Of a DNA stretch of 43,305 bases, positions 26,229 to 34,816 are shown one piece after another. The stretch is from the NCBI GenBank assembly GCA_025055435.1, contig JANWWN010000024.1, forward strand, positions 1 to 43,305. The letters run 5' to 3'. Position 1 is the first letter of the stretch. Every line of letters begins with the position of its first letter. Position numbers and translations under genes: made by a program. The notes below the pieces were generated by a model. That model searched no databases, was not told the DNA's origin, and was given only the letters and a program-made list of their open reading frames with translations. This DNA is from Cyclobacteriaceae bacterium. Lineage in GTDB: Bacteria > Bacteroidota > Bacteroidia > Cytophagales > Cyclobacteriaceae.

Positions 26229-27641
26229 CAGGGTGAGCAGCAAATAGCCATGGTCGCGGTCGTTCAGGTATTTGATATGCGGGTTGGCCCGGAGCAACTG
26301 CTGCTCCATGAGTTTAACGGTGTCGGTTGACCGGTATTCGTTGTCGTTGGCCGATGATACGCTGGTGGTGCCAAACTCAACCGCAAAAGCACCTGCCGAA
26401 GTTTTCGGGTTGTATGTTTTTGCTACATCGGTAGCTACTTCAATTCCCCATGCGGCATGCGTATCGCCTGTTATGAACACAATGTTATTCAACTTGTTGT
26501 CGAGGATGAATTTTTTAATAAGCAGTTTTTCCGAAAGATAGCCATCCCAGGCATCGAGGTTACGCGGCATGTTGGGGTACACCGGTCGTAAATCAATATC
26601 GGAAAAAATTACCTGGTTGCCGATGATTTTCCATTGTGCCGTAGTTCTCAGATTATCCAGTAGCCACTGCAACTGGGTTTGCCCCAACATGGAACGTTGC
26701 TGTTGTGCTTCCTGCGGTGTGGCGGGAGGAGCATCGCGTCCTTCCAGTCGCTCATCGAGCATGATGAGGTGAGCCAGTTCACCAAAAGGAAAAGCGCGGT
26801 AGTGCGTTGCGCCTTCGCGAATGGGCAGCCACTCGTAATACGCTTTGCGTGCTGCCTCTTTACGAGTATAATAATCGCCTTCTTTATCGGGTTGATGGTT
26901 TTCAGCCCCCGCCTTGTAGCTGTTATTAGCCACTTCGTGGTCGTCCCAGATGGCGATGAGCGGATGTGCGGCACTCATGGCCCGCAGGCCTTCATCAAGT
27001 CGGTACTGCGAATGACGGGTGCGGTAATCCTGCAAGGTGATGATTTCGTGCGGAGGTATATTGATTCGGCCGATGGTGGTATCGCCATAACGACCCACAC
27101 CGTATTCGTAGATATAATCGCCCAAATGAATAACTGCGTCAAGTTCCTTCTCCGCGATGCGTGCGTAGGCGTTGAAATAGCCCCACTCCCAGTTCGAACA
27201 GCTTACCACGGCAAACTTCAGACTGTCGGCCCTGCCGGTCGGTGTGGTTTTGGTGCGCCCCGTAGGTGAAGTGTGGTTGAGCGCATGAAAACGGTAGTAA
27301 TAAACTGTAGCCGGTTGCAATCCCTGCACATCAACTTTTACCGTGTAATCGCGGGCCGGGGTTGTGCTGAGTGTATCGGATTGCAGAACGGATGAAAAAT
27401 CCGGCTTTTCGGAAACTTCCCATTTTACGGCTATTTTGCTCACGGAGTATTCCGGCGTTACACGTGTCCAGATGATAACCCGGTCGGGAAGGGGGTCACC
27501 CGAAGCCACACCATGGTAAAACGGCTTACGCGCTGAATCGTACAAGCCCGACACAGCCTCATTTAATGGTTTACGCGGTTGTTCTTTTTGGTTAGAACAG
27601 GAAAATAAAACACACAGCAGAAAGATGATGGAAAGGCGCAT
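26112..27641 (-). CDS. PhoD-like alkaline phosphatase/phosphodiesterase lipoprotein
   Basis: 509 residues from ATG 27641; a TTG two codons earlier is less likely. A lipobox (LLCVLFSCS) indicates lipid anchoring. An N-terminal fibronectin-like PhoD_N region (VASGDPLPDRVIIWTRVTP, VYYYRFHAL) precedes the metallophosphatase core with metal-binding HLGDYIYEYG, IWDDHEVANN and ITGDTHAAWG. It would release phosphate from mono- or diesters outside the cytoplasm; no other phosphate gene is near. The 3' end overlaps the tail of the broken Uma2 frame on the other strand. The closing residues HVKSGTIKLY look like a natural end. Confidence 0.92.
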   Translation of the reverse strand: MRLSIIFLLCVLFSCSNQKEQPRKPLNEAVSGLYDSARKPFYHGVASGDPLPDRVIIWTRVTPEYSVSKIAVKWEVSEKPDFSSVLQSDTLSTTPARDYTVKVDVQGLQPATVYYYRFHALNHTSPTGRTKTTPTGRADSLKFAVVSCSNWEWGYFNAYARIAEKELDAVIHLGDYIYEYGVGRYGDTTIGRINIPPHEIITLQDYRTRHSQYRLDEGLRAMSAAHPLIAIWDDHEVANNSYKAGAENHQPDKEGDYYTRKEAARKAYYEWLPIREGATHYRAFPFGELAHLIMLDERLEGRDAPPATPQEAQQQRSMLGQTQLQWLLDNLRTTAQWKIIGNQVIFSDIDLRPVYPNMPRNLDAWDGYLSEKLLIKKFILDNKLNNIVFITGDTHAAWGIEVATDVAKTYNPKTSAGAFAVEFGTTSVSSANDNEYRSTDTVKLMEQQLLRANPHIKYLNDRDHGYLLLTLLPDKARAEYFVVETLRTADGRERRDKVLHVKSGTIKLY

Positions 27642-27708
27642 GAGCAAATTTTTTTGTAAAAATAATCACACTGAATAACCGGAAGGCTACGCGAAATTTA
27701 GCTCCCTG

Positions 27709-29466
27709 TTAATTTGGGAATCTCATCAGCAAAATTCCATTTAGTCGATTGATTAAATGCCCGGTATCGGTTTTTTCAAAGTCCATTTCGCGGATGATCA
27801 ATTGGGCATGTCCTGTTGAATCATTGATGGTAAGTTCACCAAAAACAAACGCATCGCGTTCAGGCTGTGCAGACTTTATTCTTCCCATTGTTTCGGTCAG
27901 GTCAAAAATCATTTTTTGATTTCCCAAATAGCACATAAACCGGTTATCCTGCACTTCAACCGAAAGTTTGTCGTTGATATTTACATCGGGATAGTACACA
28001 TAAGCAAGCGAGTCGTACCCGCGAAGAGACAGCGGTTGCCGGTCTTGTAAGTAAACACTAAAATGTCTTCTTTCGGTTGCCAGGTATGCCGGTTCGATAT
28101 TGAAATGATCGCGGATGAGCTGATATCTTTTCCAGGAAATATCATATCGGTTTTGCAGGGTATCTGCCGGTGCGGTCAGTTCAGCGAGGTTCGTATCGGT
28201 AAGTGGTTGAATGGCCTGAATGCCATAACGGTTCAACAGAAATCGCAACAGTTCATCGGCTTCATCCGATGTAGTGGGCGTTTTCAGCGGGATAATTTTT
28301 CCGTTTTCAAACGATGCGTTGTTCTTGAAAAATTCAACAAACCGGTTTATCTGCGATCTGTACGAAACAGCAGGCGCGCTTTGGGGTCCCCAGGTAGCTG
28401 CCAGCAAGGCTATGCAAAGTGTTACCGGAATGACTTTAATATTTTTCAGCTTGCTGAAGAGAAAGTAAAATGTTACACCGGTAAGCCAAATTCCGATAAG
28501 CACAATAAAATAACGGCTTTCGGTAACACCGTATTGATCAATACGTACACCAATAGCTACTCCAAGTAAAGCTATGAGTGGAAGAAGCAGAACATAGAAC
28601 CACCGGGCAAACGTGCGTATCCACTGGTTGCCTTCGTCAAAGCGTATGGGATGAACCAGCAGCAAAGACAACATCCCGTAAACGGCATAACCCATCACGA
28701 GCGAGGTCACAATGCCTTTCGGTAATTCCCACTCGGTTACGATTTTAATTTCATAAGCAAGCAGAATAATCAGATAAACCGAAGCCAGCGGGACAAGTAC
28801 GTATTGCGTAAACATCTTCAGACCTTTCGGGTATGACCGGGGCTCTTCCATCGCTTTCCAGTCAAGCGGTATTCCGGCTAAAAAGAACACGGTGTTGAAA
28901 ATGCCCGCGATAAAGCAAAAGGTGTAACCATAAAACTCGCCGGGTATCTTCAGATCAAATAAAACATCTGTGGCCGACAGGGCTATTGCAATTCCTACAT
29001 ATAGTACTCCGCTGTATAAACCCGAAAGCAGAATGCGCAAAAAGATGGTTTTGTTGTACTCCCAAAAGCCATCCATACTGCCGGCATAGATAAACGGAGC
29101 AAACGAAACAAGAAGATGAAAGGCAGCGGCTACAAACAAAAAACGAATAATGCTGACTTCGAGTGAGGCAGGATGCAATCCATACGCAAGGAGCAGAACC
29201 ATCGCAAGGGCAACAGCATTTAACAACCACCTGACTTTAGCCGTAAAACGATGTGATTCGCAAAACAGAGTTACTGAAAGAAAGAGGGTCAGGGCAAGAT
29301 TACTGCACATCAGTACCAGTTGATGCATCGGGTCTTCTACGCTGTCAGCTCGTACCATGGCCATACCGGCAATCGTTCCGGTAAGTGCAGCCAGCAGTTC
29401 CAGCGGAAAGCGTTTTGCAACACTTAAAAAGTCGCTAAGCAGCTTTTGTACAGAGGGGAAATTCAT
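27709..29466 (-). CDS. DUF4153 family polytopic membrane protein
   Basis: 585 residues. The first ~375 hold about a dozen hydrophobic segments, for example LLAALTGTIAGMAM, LALTLFLSVTLF, AVALAMVLLLAYG and VYLIILLAYEI, and the family-typical DVLFDLKIPGEFYGY. The last ~210 residues are soluble, with SYRSQINRFVEFF and NDKLSVEVQDNRFMCYLGNQ. Function unknown; Bacteroidota often carry several members. A TAACTTCC element is 4 nt before the ATG. It lies downstream of two thioredoxin-fold genes but is separated from them by a terminator. Confidence 0.9.
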   Translation of the reverse strand: MNFPSVQKLLSDFLSVAKRFPLELLAALTGTIAGMAMVRADSVEDPMHQLVLMCSNLALTLFLSVTLFCESHRFTAKVRWLLNAVALAMVLLLAYGLHPASLEVSIIRFLFVAAAFHLLVSFAPFIYAGSMDGFWEYNKTIFLRILLSGLYSGVLYVGIAIALSATDVLFDLKIPGEFYGYTFCFIAGIFNTVFFLAGIPLDWKAMEEPRSYPKGLKMFTQYVLVPLASVYLIILLAYEIKIVTEWELPKGIVTSLVMGYAVYGMLSLLLVHPIRFDEGNQWIRTFARWFYVLLLPLIALLGVAIGVRIDQYGVTESRYFIVLIGIWLTGVTFYFLFSKLKNIKVIPVTLCIALLAATWGPQSAPAVSYRSQINRFVEFFKNNASFENGKIIPLKTPTTSDEADELLRFLLNRYGIQAIQPLTDTNLAELTAPADTLQNRYDISWKRYQLIRDHFNIEPAYLATERRHFSVYLQDRQPLSLRGYDSLAYVYYPDVNINDKLSVEVQDNRFMCYLGNQKMIFDLTETMGRIKSAQPERDAFVFGELTINDSTGHAQLIIREMDFEKTDTGHLINRLNGILLMRFPN

Positions 29467-29470
29467 GGCT

Positions 29471-29478
29471 GGAAGTTA
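29471..29478 (-). promoter_or_regulatory. -7-like element for the DUF4153 gene
   Basis: The reverse strand reads TAACTTCC, two bases off consensus, 4 nt from the ATG. It is kept because of its spacing, which matches the neighbouring genes. Confidence 0.35.
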
Positions 29479-29504
29479 ATAAAAAACCCCGCCAGCGCGG
29501 GGTT
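29479..29504 (-). terminator. Rho-independent terminator after the thioredoxin-fold genes
   Basis: A perfect 8-bp stem (AACCCCGC with GCGGGGTT), a 4-nt loop and a T-tract on the minus strand, 20 nt after the stop of the 29524-30159 gene. Confidence 0.9.
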
Positions 29505-29523
29505 CCTTACGTTATTGCGCTAT

Positions 29524-30159
29524 TCAGGCATTCCTCCATTTAATGGTGCACCCGATCGCTTTTGTTTTGGTGGTAGCAGGAGCAACACCTTTTTTCAGCG
29601 CCTCAATGGCGTCTTCAACATAACGTTTGGTAACTGCCGATGCATCTTTTGCACTATCGTCTATGGCGCCAATGTAGGCCACTTTAAAGGCATTGCCTTC
29701 TTTTTTCAGTAAAAACACATGGGGCGTGTTGGTTGCGCCAAAGGCCTTCGCCACCTGTTGTGTTTCATCAAAGAGGTAAGGAAATTTGTAGCCTTTCTTT
29801 TCGGCCTGCTTTTTCATTTCTTCGAATGAATCGCCCGGGCTGATGGTCGGGTCGTTCGGCTGTATGGCAATTACCGGGAAGCCTTGTCCAGCATACTTAT
29901 CGTGCAGCGCCTTAATGCGATCGTTGTATCCCTTGGAGTACGGACAAGTGTTGCAATCGAAAATCACGATTACGCCTTTCACGTCCTTGTAGTCGGAAAG
30001 GGCTACCATTTTGCCATCCACGTTTTTCAGTTTGAAGTCGGCTACGGTGTCGCCCACTTCATAACCATTGTCAACAGGTGCACCTGCCGTAAGCAGCAGC
30101 ACACCGCATAGTACTGTGAACATTTTTTTAAGCATACGCTGAGGATTAGGGTTATACAT
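29524..30159 (-). CDS. exported thioredoxin-fold protein (redoxin/AhpC-TSA type)
   Basis: 211 residues with an N-terminal signal; the start is either ATG 30159 (2 nt after the previous stop) or an internal Met at residues 9 or 13, all of which leave a hydrophobic signal (FTVLCGVLLLTAG). The redoxin domain has VADFKLKNVDGKMVALSDYK and the active site DCNTCP (Cys69, Cys72), followed by PVIAIQPNDPTISPGDSF and a cis-Pro region GATNTPHVF. This branch of peroxiredoxin-like proteins is common in Bacteroidota; partners are unknown. Operon with the TlpA-like gene directly upstream, closed by a terminator. Confidence 0.9.
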   Translation of the reverse strand: MYNPNPQRMLKKMFTVLCGVLLLTAGAPVDNGYEVGDTVADFKLKNVDGKMVALSDYKDVKGVIVIFDCNTCPYSKGYNDRIKALHDKYAGQGFPVIAIQPNDPTISPGDSFEEMKKQAEKKGYKFPYLFDETQQVAKAFGATNTPHVFLLKKEGNAFKVAYIGAIDDSAKDASAVTKRYVEDAIEALKKGVAPATTKTKAIGCTIKWRNA

Positions 30160-30161
30160 GT

Positions 30162-30629
30162 TTACTGAATTTCCGCAATCAGTTTTTCAAGTTCGCCTTC
30201 GTGCAGCTCCCGTCCAATGAATTTTCTCTGGCCGGTCTTCGGGTTGATGATGATGGTTGCCGGTAAGGCCCCGGACCATCGTTTGTCAATCTGGTCGATA
30301 TAGCTGTTCGGATCTTTTTCATCCAGAATCAGCACATCCGACTGAATTTTTTTCCTGGCGATAAAGCGGTAAACCTTATCGGGATTGGGGTCCAGGTCAA
30401 GGTCCATGCTTACCAGGGTCACCTTTACATTTGGATATTCCTGACCCAGCTTTTCAAATAAGGGCAGCTCCTTAACGCAGGGGGCGCACCAGGTGGCCCA
30501 GAAATTAATAACCTGAATTTTATCGGATGGAGCATTGAGCAAAGCCTTCAGCTCGGGTAATTTGACAATTTTAGCCGGCTGGGCAGCGGCACTAAAGGCG
30601 ATCAGGAAGAGAGAAAGGTATTTCATCAT
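30162..30629 (-). CDS. exported TlpA-like thioredoxin
   Basis: 155 residues with a signal peptide (MMKYLSLFLIAFSAAAQ). The thioredoxin active site WCAPC has Cys48 and Cys51, and the cis-Pro loop reads SGALPATIIINP. Such proteins reduce disulfides outside the cytoplasm, often for cytochrome c maturation or for peroxiredoxin-like partners, and the next gene is a plausible partner. Two ATG codons are adjacent; the first is used. It is the last minus-strand gene before the orientation switch and faces the candidate origin region. Confidence 0.92.
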   Translation of the reverse strand: MMKYLSLFLIAFSAAAQPAKIVKLPELKALLNAPSDKIQVINFWATWCAPCVKELPLFEKLGQEYPNVKVTLVSMDLDLDPNPDKVYRFIARKKIQSDVLILDEKDPNSYIDQIDKRWSGALPATIIINPKTGQRKFIGRELHEGELEKLIAEIQ

Positions 30630-30774
30630 ATCTGTTAATGCGCTTAACGCAAATGTTGTTCCGTCGTTTACAAAGTTCGGCCAATGATTTTATTGAGCGG
30701 CCAAAATTCTTCAAAATCAGCCACTTAAAAAGCAGCCTAAAAAAGCAAAAAAAGAATTCCACAAAATCAGGCAG

Positions 30775-30783
30775 TTATCCACA
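30775..30783 (+). promoter_or_regulatory. DnaA box (perfect)
   Basis: TTATCCACA, identical to the classic high-affinity DnaA box. I noticed no other perfect copy in the window. Confidence 0.55.
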
Positions 30784-30852
30784 TTACCGGAATGTTTAGT
30801 ATTAAGTTGCTGAATATCAATTATTTAAATCGAATAAAATCAATCTGTTCTT

Positions 30853-30861
30853 TGTGGACAA
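30853..30861 (-). promoter_or_regulatory. DnaA box-like site (one mismatch)
   Basis: The reverse strand reads TTGTCCACA, one base from TTATCCACA, facing the perfect box across an AT-rich spacer. Confidence 0.4.
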
Positions 30862-30893
30862 TTTGGGTTCCCGAAGAACCGGACCCATTTACG

Positions 30894-30913
30894 TCAGGAA
30901 AATAACTTCCTGA
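30894..30913. repeat. inverted repeat upstream of the nitronate monooxygenase gene
   Basis: TCAGGAA and TTCCTGA form a 7-bp stem with a 6-nt loop, 18 nt before the -7 element. It could be an operator at the -33 region or part of the origin region. Confidence 0.4.
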
Positions 30914-30931
30914 TAATCTGTGTGCTTTTGG

Positions 30932-30939
30932 TATTTTTC
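30932..30939 (+). promoter_or_regulatory. -7 element for the nitronate monooxygenase gene
   Basis: TATTTTTC, one base off consensus, with 5 nt to the ATG. Confidence 0.45.
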
Positions 30940-30944
30940 CCGCC

Positions 30945-31898
30945 ATGGATTCACCACACAATCGCATCAAAAAACTTTTCAACATCGAAATACCCATTGT
31001 TCAGGCTGGCATGGTATGGACCAGCGGATGGAGACTGGCTTCTGCGGTAAGCAATGCAGGCGGTCTGGGCCTTATTGGTGCCGGCTCCATGTATCCGGAC
31101 GTACTGCGCGAGCACATTCAAAAATGCAAAGCTGCTACCGATAAACCTTTTGGGGTAAACGTGCCTTTGCTGTACCCGGATATTGATAAACTGATGGCCA
31201 TCCTGGTGGAAGAGGGTGTAAAGATTGTTTTCACCTCAGCGGGCAATCCATCCACATGGACGGGATTTCTGAAAGATAGAGGCATCACCGTGGTACATGT
31301 GGTTTCCAGCGTGAAGTTTGCCCGTAAGGCCGAGCAGGCCGGTGTTGACGCCGTAGTAGCCGAAGGGTTTGAAGCCGGCGGGCACAACGGCCGCGAGGAA
31401 ACCACAACGCTGGTGCTTGTACCGCTGGTGCGGGATGCCGTTTCTGTTCCGCTGTTGGCAGCCGGAGGAATTGCCGATGGCCGGGCCATACTGGCAGCCG
31501 AAGCACTGGGTGCCGAAGGAGTTCAGGTGGGAAGCCGCTTCGTGGCCAGCCATGAGGCATCGGTGCATCCTGACTTCAAGCAAAAAGTAGTTGAGGCAGG
31601 GGAAGGAGACACCATGCTTACTCTGAAGCAGCTTACACCGGTTCGGCTGATAAAGAACAAATTTTTCTTTCAGGTAGATGAAGCCGAAAAGCGCGGTGCC
31701 TCGGTGGAAGAACTGAAAGCCCTGCTGGGCCGGGCACGCGCCAAACGCGGCATGTTTGAAGGCGACCTGGACGAAGGCGAACTGGAAATCGGACAGGTGG
31801 CCGCTGCCATTCGCGACATCCGACCGGCAGCCGAAATCCTTCGGGGCATGTGGAATGAATACCTTGCGCTGAAACGGAAACTCTGCTCTGCTTCCTGA
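30945..31898 (+). CDS. nitronate monooxygenase / FabK-like flavoprotein
   Basis: 317 residues with an FMN-binding TIM barrel. The N-terminal PIVQAGMVWTSGWRLASAVSNAGGLGLIGAGS is characteristic, the catalytic-type His147 is in EAGGHNG, and the FMN phosphate site is LLAAGGIADGRAI plus GVQVGSRF. The family contains nitronate monooxygenases and the enoyl-ACP reductase FabK; sequence alone does not separate them here. The VOC gene begins 1 nt after its stop, so they form an operon. It is the first plus-strand gene to the right of the candidate origin. Confidence 0.9.
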   Translation: MDSPHNRIKKLFNIEIPIVQAGMVWTSGWRLASAVSNAGGLGLIGAGSMYPDVLREHIQKCKAATDKPFGVNVPLLYPDIDKLMAILVEEGVKIVFTSAGNPSTWTGFLKDRGITVVHVVSSVKFARKAEQAGVDAVVAEGFEAGGHNGREETTTLVLVPLVRDAVSVPLLAAGGIADGRAILAAEALGAEGVQVGSRFVASHEASVHPDFKQKVVEAGEGDTMLTLKQLTPVRLIKNKFFFQVDEAEKRGASVEELKALLGRARAKRGMFEGDLDEGELEIGQVAAAIRDIRPAAEILRGMWNEYLALKRKLCSAS

Positions 31899-31899
31899 T

Positions 31900-32295
31900 A
31901 TGAACATCCTGAAGATAAAAGAAACCTGTTTGTACGTTCAAAACCTGGAGCAGGTACGCAGCTTTTATGAACACACATTAGGACTTCCGGTGATAAGCTA
32001 TCTGCCCGGCAGGCATTTGTTCTTTAAGGCAGGCTCTTCGGTGCTGTTGATTTTCAATCCCGATGACTCATCAACAAAACACAATCCGCCTCCTCACTAT
32101 GCACATGGTAAACAGCATTTCGCTTTTGAAGTGCCTCGCGATGAATATGAAAACGTAAAAACGGAAATTCAGCAAAAGGGGATCCGAATAACCGATGTAG
32201 TTAAATGGCCATTGGGAGGAGAATCGTTTTACTTTGAAGATCCGGCAGGTAATGTGCTGGAAATCGTCCCCGATAAAAATATCTGGCCCGATTAA
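31900..32295 (+). CDS. VOC superfamily (glyoxalase/dioxygenase fold) protein
   Basis: 131 residues with two beta-alpha-beta-beta-beta modules: KETCLYVQNLEQVRSFYEHTLG at the start, the middle HFAFEVPRDEY and the C-terminal FYFEDPAGNVLEIV. The His in the middle module and the last Glu are typical metal ligands. Members include glyoxalases, extradiol dioxygenases and fosfomycin-resistance-like proteins; I cannot assign the substrate. It is the second gene of the operon with the flavoprotein. Its last 4 bp overlap the stop of the opposite small gene. Confidence 0.88.
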   Translation: MNILKIKETCLYVQNLEQVRSFYEHTLGLPVISYLPGRHLFFKAGSSVLLIFNPDDSSTKHNPPPHYAHGKQHFAFEVPRDEYENVKTEIQQKGIRITDVVKWPLGGESFYFEDPAGNVLEIVPDKNIWPD

Positions 32296-32555
32296 CCTTG
32301 TGATACGGATACGCTAACCGGCTCCACAGACCTACTGACCATTGAAATTACGGGCGCCTCATTCCCGAACGTCTCATTGTACCAGCGCTCATAGTCTTTG
32401 TAGTAGATGCAGTTTTCTACGATTGAGCCGTTAATAAGAATTTTTATTCGTTCAGGATTGTTGGGCGTTTTTCCCAACGCTGCCTGTTGATCAGCAGGAA
32501 GGTCTGCTTCGCGCACAAAATCAATACCACGATAGGATTGCGGGCCAACTTTCAT
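32292..32555 (-). CDS. small hypothetical protein
   Basis: 87 residues with no signal or membrane segment. It contains KVGPQSYRGIDFVREADL, a short hydrophobic strand IKILINGSIVENC and YYKDYERWYNETFG. No family recognised. An exact TATTTTTG promoter element 22 nt before the ATG and a sensible amino-acid composition make it credible. It is the only minus-strand gene in a run of plus-strand genes and converges on the VOC gene with a 4-bp overlap. Confidence 0.65.
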   Translation of the reverse strand: MKVGPQSYRGIDFVREADLPADQQAALGKTPNNPERIKILINGSIVENCIYYKDYERWYNETFGNEAPVISMVSRSVEPVSVSVSQG

Positions 32556-32577
32556 ACATCCCTGAATGAACTCTGTG

Positions 32578-32585
32578 CAAAAATA
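32578..32585 (-). promoter_or_regulatory. -7 element for the 32292-32555 gene
   Basis: The reverse strand reads TATTTTTG, an exact match, 22 nt from the ATG. Confidence 0.5.
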
Positions 32586-32689
32586 GTAACCTGTTGTTTA
32601 GTTAATTCGTCATGAAAGTTCAAGAACCCTTTCAATCACTGACCCGGCAGCCTTACACCGTTTGGGAAGATTTCTCTAAGGGCGTTTAT

Positions 32690-32697
32690 TATCTTTC
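32690..32697 (+). promoter_or_regulatory. -7 element for recG
   Basis: TATCTTTC, one base off consensus, 6 nt before the recG ATG. Confidence 0.5.
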
Positions 32698-32703
32698 GAA
32701 GCC

Positions 32704-34800
32704 ATGGCCGACCGCTTTTTTGATACGCCCATTGAATACCTGAAAGGTGTAGGGCCACAGCGTGCAGCCCTGTTCAACAAAGAGCTGGGTATTTTTACGT
32801 TTGGCGATCTTTTGCAACACTATCCATACCGATACGAAGACCGCACACGCTTTTACACCATTGCCGAACTGAACGAAGACATGCCGGCCGTTCAGTTAAT
32901 CGTTACCATAACCAGAATGGAAATAGCCGGTACTGCCGGAAAAAAAAGGCTCGTGGCTCTCGCTGAGGACCCGACCGGAAAAATGGAACTGGTCTGGTTT
33001 CAGGGAATTAAATGGTTTGCCGAGCGCATCCGGACCGGAATACAATACGTGGTATTTGGAACCCCGGTAAAATATGGAGGCAAATACAGCATCGCACATC
33101 CGGAGATGGAGCCCGTTACACCAAACACCGGAAAATCCGGTTTTCTTCAACCGGTGTATTCGCTCACAGAAAAACTACGTGCCAAACACATCGACAGTAA
33201 GTTTATCGGCAAACTGCAACGCGAATTATTAAGCCTGGCACAGGGAAAAATTCATGAAACATTGCCCGATTACCTCCGGAAAAAGTATAACCTGCCCGAT
33301 AAAACTACGGCTTTGTTGCAAATCCACTTTCCCGACAACCACCAGTTACTTGCCTCAGCTTCCAGGCGTCTGAAGTTCGAAGAACTGTTTTACATTCAGC
33401 TCCGCCTGCTGAAAATGAAGCGTGTGCGCCAGGAAAAATCGCAGGGAATGATCCTGAATAATACTTCGCTGCTAACGGAGTTTTATAACCGCCACCTTCC
33501 CTTTGAGCTTACCGAAGCACAAAAGCGGGTAATACGCGAAATATATACCGACATGAAATCGGGTAAGCAGATGAACCGTCTGTTACAGGGCGATGTGGGC
33601 AGCGGCAAAACCATCGTAGCTTTTGCATGCATGCTGATTGCTGCAGGAAGCGGCGCACAAAGCGCACTGATGGCTCCCACCGAAATACTGGCCCAGCAGC
33701 ATTTCAAAAACATCAGGCGCCTGGCTGAACCGTTGCAACTGAATGTAGCTTTACTTACGGGTTCGGTCAGAAAATCGGAGCGAAAGAAAATCCATCAGCA
33801 ACTTGAAGACGGCTCCCTGCATATCTTAATCGGAACACATGCCCTGCTTGAAGAAAATGTACAGTTTAATAACCTGGGCCTTGCGGTAATTGACGAGCAG
33901 CACCGTTTTGGCGTGGCACAACGTTCGCGCCTGTGGCAAAAAAACAAAACCATGGAACCGCATATACTGGTGATGACCGCCACACCCATACCGCGTACAC
34001 TGGCCATGACGCTGTATGGCGACCTGGATGTGTCGGTTATTGATGAGTTACCGGCAGGGCGAAAACCCGTAAAAACCGTACATCGTTTCGACAGCCACCG
34101 GCTGGCCGTATTTGGCTTTTTACGCGAACAGATGGCTGCAGGCCGGCAGGTCTATATCGTTTATCCGCTTATCGAAGAGTCAGAAAAAACCGACCTTAAG
34201 CACCTGATGGATGGCTATGAAAGCATTTGCCGTGCTTTTCCTGATGTGCACATCAGCATTGTGCACGGCCGCATGACGGCCGAAGCCAAGGAATTCGAAA
34301 TGCAACGTTTTGTGAAAGGTGAAACCCGCATCATGGTAGCCACCACCGTAATTGAAGTAGGCGTGGACGTTCCAAATGCCACCGTTATGGTAATTGAAAA
34401 TGCCGAGCGTTTCGGGCTGTCGCAGTTGCATCAGTTGCGGGGCCGTGTTGGTCGCGGTGCCGAACAGTCGTATTGCATTCTGATGACGGATTATAAACTC
34501 ACTGCTGATGCACGAAAGCGGATTCAAACCATGGTAAAAACCAACAACGGCTTCGAAATTGCCGAAGTGGATCTGGAATTACGCGGGCCGGGTGATTTGC
34601 TGGGTACACGGCAAAGCGGAATGCTCGATTTGCTGATAGCCGATTTGGGCAAAGACCAGCAGCTACTGCAACAGGCACGTGAAGAAGCTCTCCGGCTACT
34701 CGAACAGGACCCGCAGTTGATAAAACCGGAAAATCAGGTCGTGCTCCATCAGATAAAACTGCAAAAACAGTCGTCCACCAACTGGAGCCGCATCAGTTGA
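32704..34800 (+). CDS. recG: ATP-dependent DNA helicase RecG
   Basis: 698 residues, full family length. The N-terminal wedge/OB region starts with PIEYLKGVGPQRAALFNKELG and includes FTFGDLLQHYPYRYEDRTRF. The helicase core has Walker A GDVGSGKT (296-303), a DEQH box (397-400), TATPIPRTLAMTLYGD and the C-terminal lobe VATTVIEVGVDVPNATVMVIENAERFGLSQLHQLRGRVGRG. RecG remodels stalled replication forks, D-loops and R-loops. The start is supported by a TATCTTTC element 6 nt upstream. The propeller protein gene starts 33 nt after its stop under its own promoter. Confidence 0.97.
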   Translation: MADRFFDTPIEYLKGVGPQRAALFNKELGIFTFGDLLQHYPYRYEDRTRFYTIAELNEDMPAVQLIVTITRMEIAGTAGKKRLVALAEDPTGKMELVWFQGIKWFAERIRTGIQYVVFGTPVKYGGKYSIAHPEMEPVTPNTGKSGFLQPVYSLTEKLRAKHIDSKFIGKLQRELLSLAQGKIHETLPDYLRKKYNLPDKTTALLQIHFPDNHQLLASASRRLKFEELFYIQLRLLKMKRVRQEKSQGMILNNTSLLTEFYNRHLPFELTEAQKRVIREIYTDMKSGKQMNRLLQGDVGSGKTIVAFACMLIAAGSGAQSALMAPTEILAQQHFKNIRRLAEPLQLNVALLTGSVRKSERKKIHQQLEDGSLHILIGTHALLEENVQFNNLGLAVIDEQHRFGVAQRSRLWQKNKTMEPHILVMTATPIPRTLAMTLYGDLDVSVIDELPAGRKPVKTVHRFDSHRLAVFGFLREQMAAGRQVYIVYPLIEESEKTDLKHLMDGYESICRAFPDVHISIVHGRMTAEAKEFEMQRFVKGETRIMVATTVIEVGVDVPNATVMVIENAERFGLSQLHQLRGRVGRGAEQSYCILMTDYKLTADARKRIQTMVKTNNGFEIAEVDLELRGPGDLLGTRQSGMLDLLIADLGKDQQLLQQAREEALRLLEQDPQLIKPENQVVLHQIKLQKQSSTNWSRIS

Positions 34801-34816
34801 ATCCTGCTGCATTACG

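Larger units (their letters stand above)
30630..30944. other. candidate chromosomal origin region (oriC-like intergenic)
   Basis: The longest gene-free stretch of the window (315 bp). It holds a perfect DnaA box, an inverted DnaA box with one mismatch 69 bp away, and between them an AT-rich segment (around 30795-30845). A 9-bp sequence CAAAATCAG occurs twice (from 30712 and 30762). A 7-bp hairpin at 30894-30913 and a small one at 30866-30880 lie on the right. Genes point away on both sides: seven of eight to the left on minus, back to 20.6 kb, and most to the right on plus, up to 41.9 kb. dnaA is not here, and genome-wide skew was not seen. Confidence 0.5.

Noticed and set aside
31236-31907. 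A 223-residue minus-strand frame opposite the nitronate monooxygenase gene
   Set aside because: The plus-strand gene has complete FMN-site motifs; the minus frame has unnatural composition and no domain.
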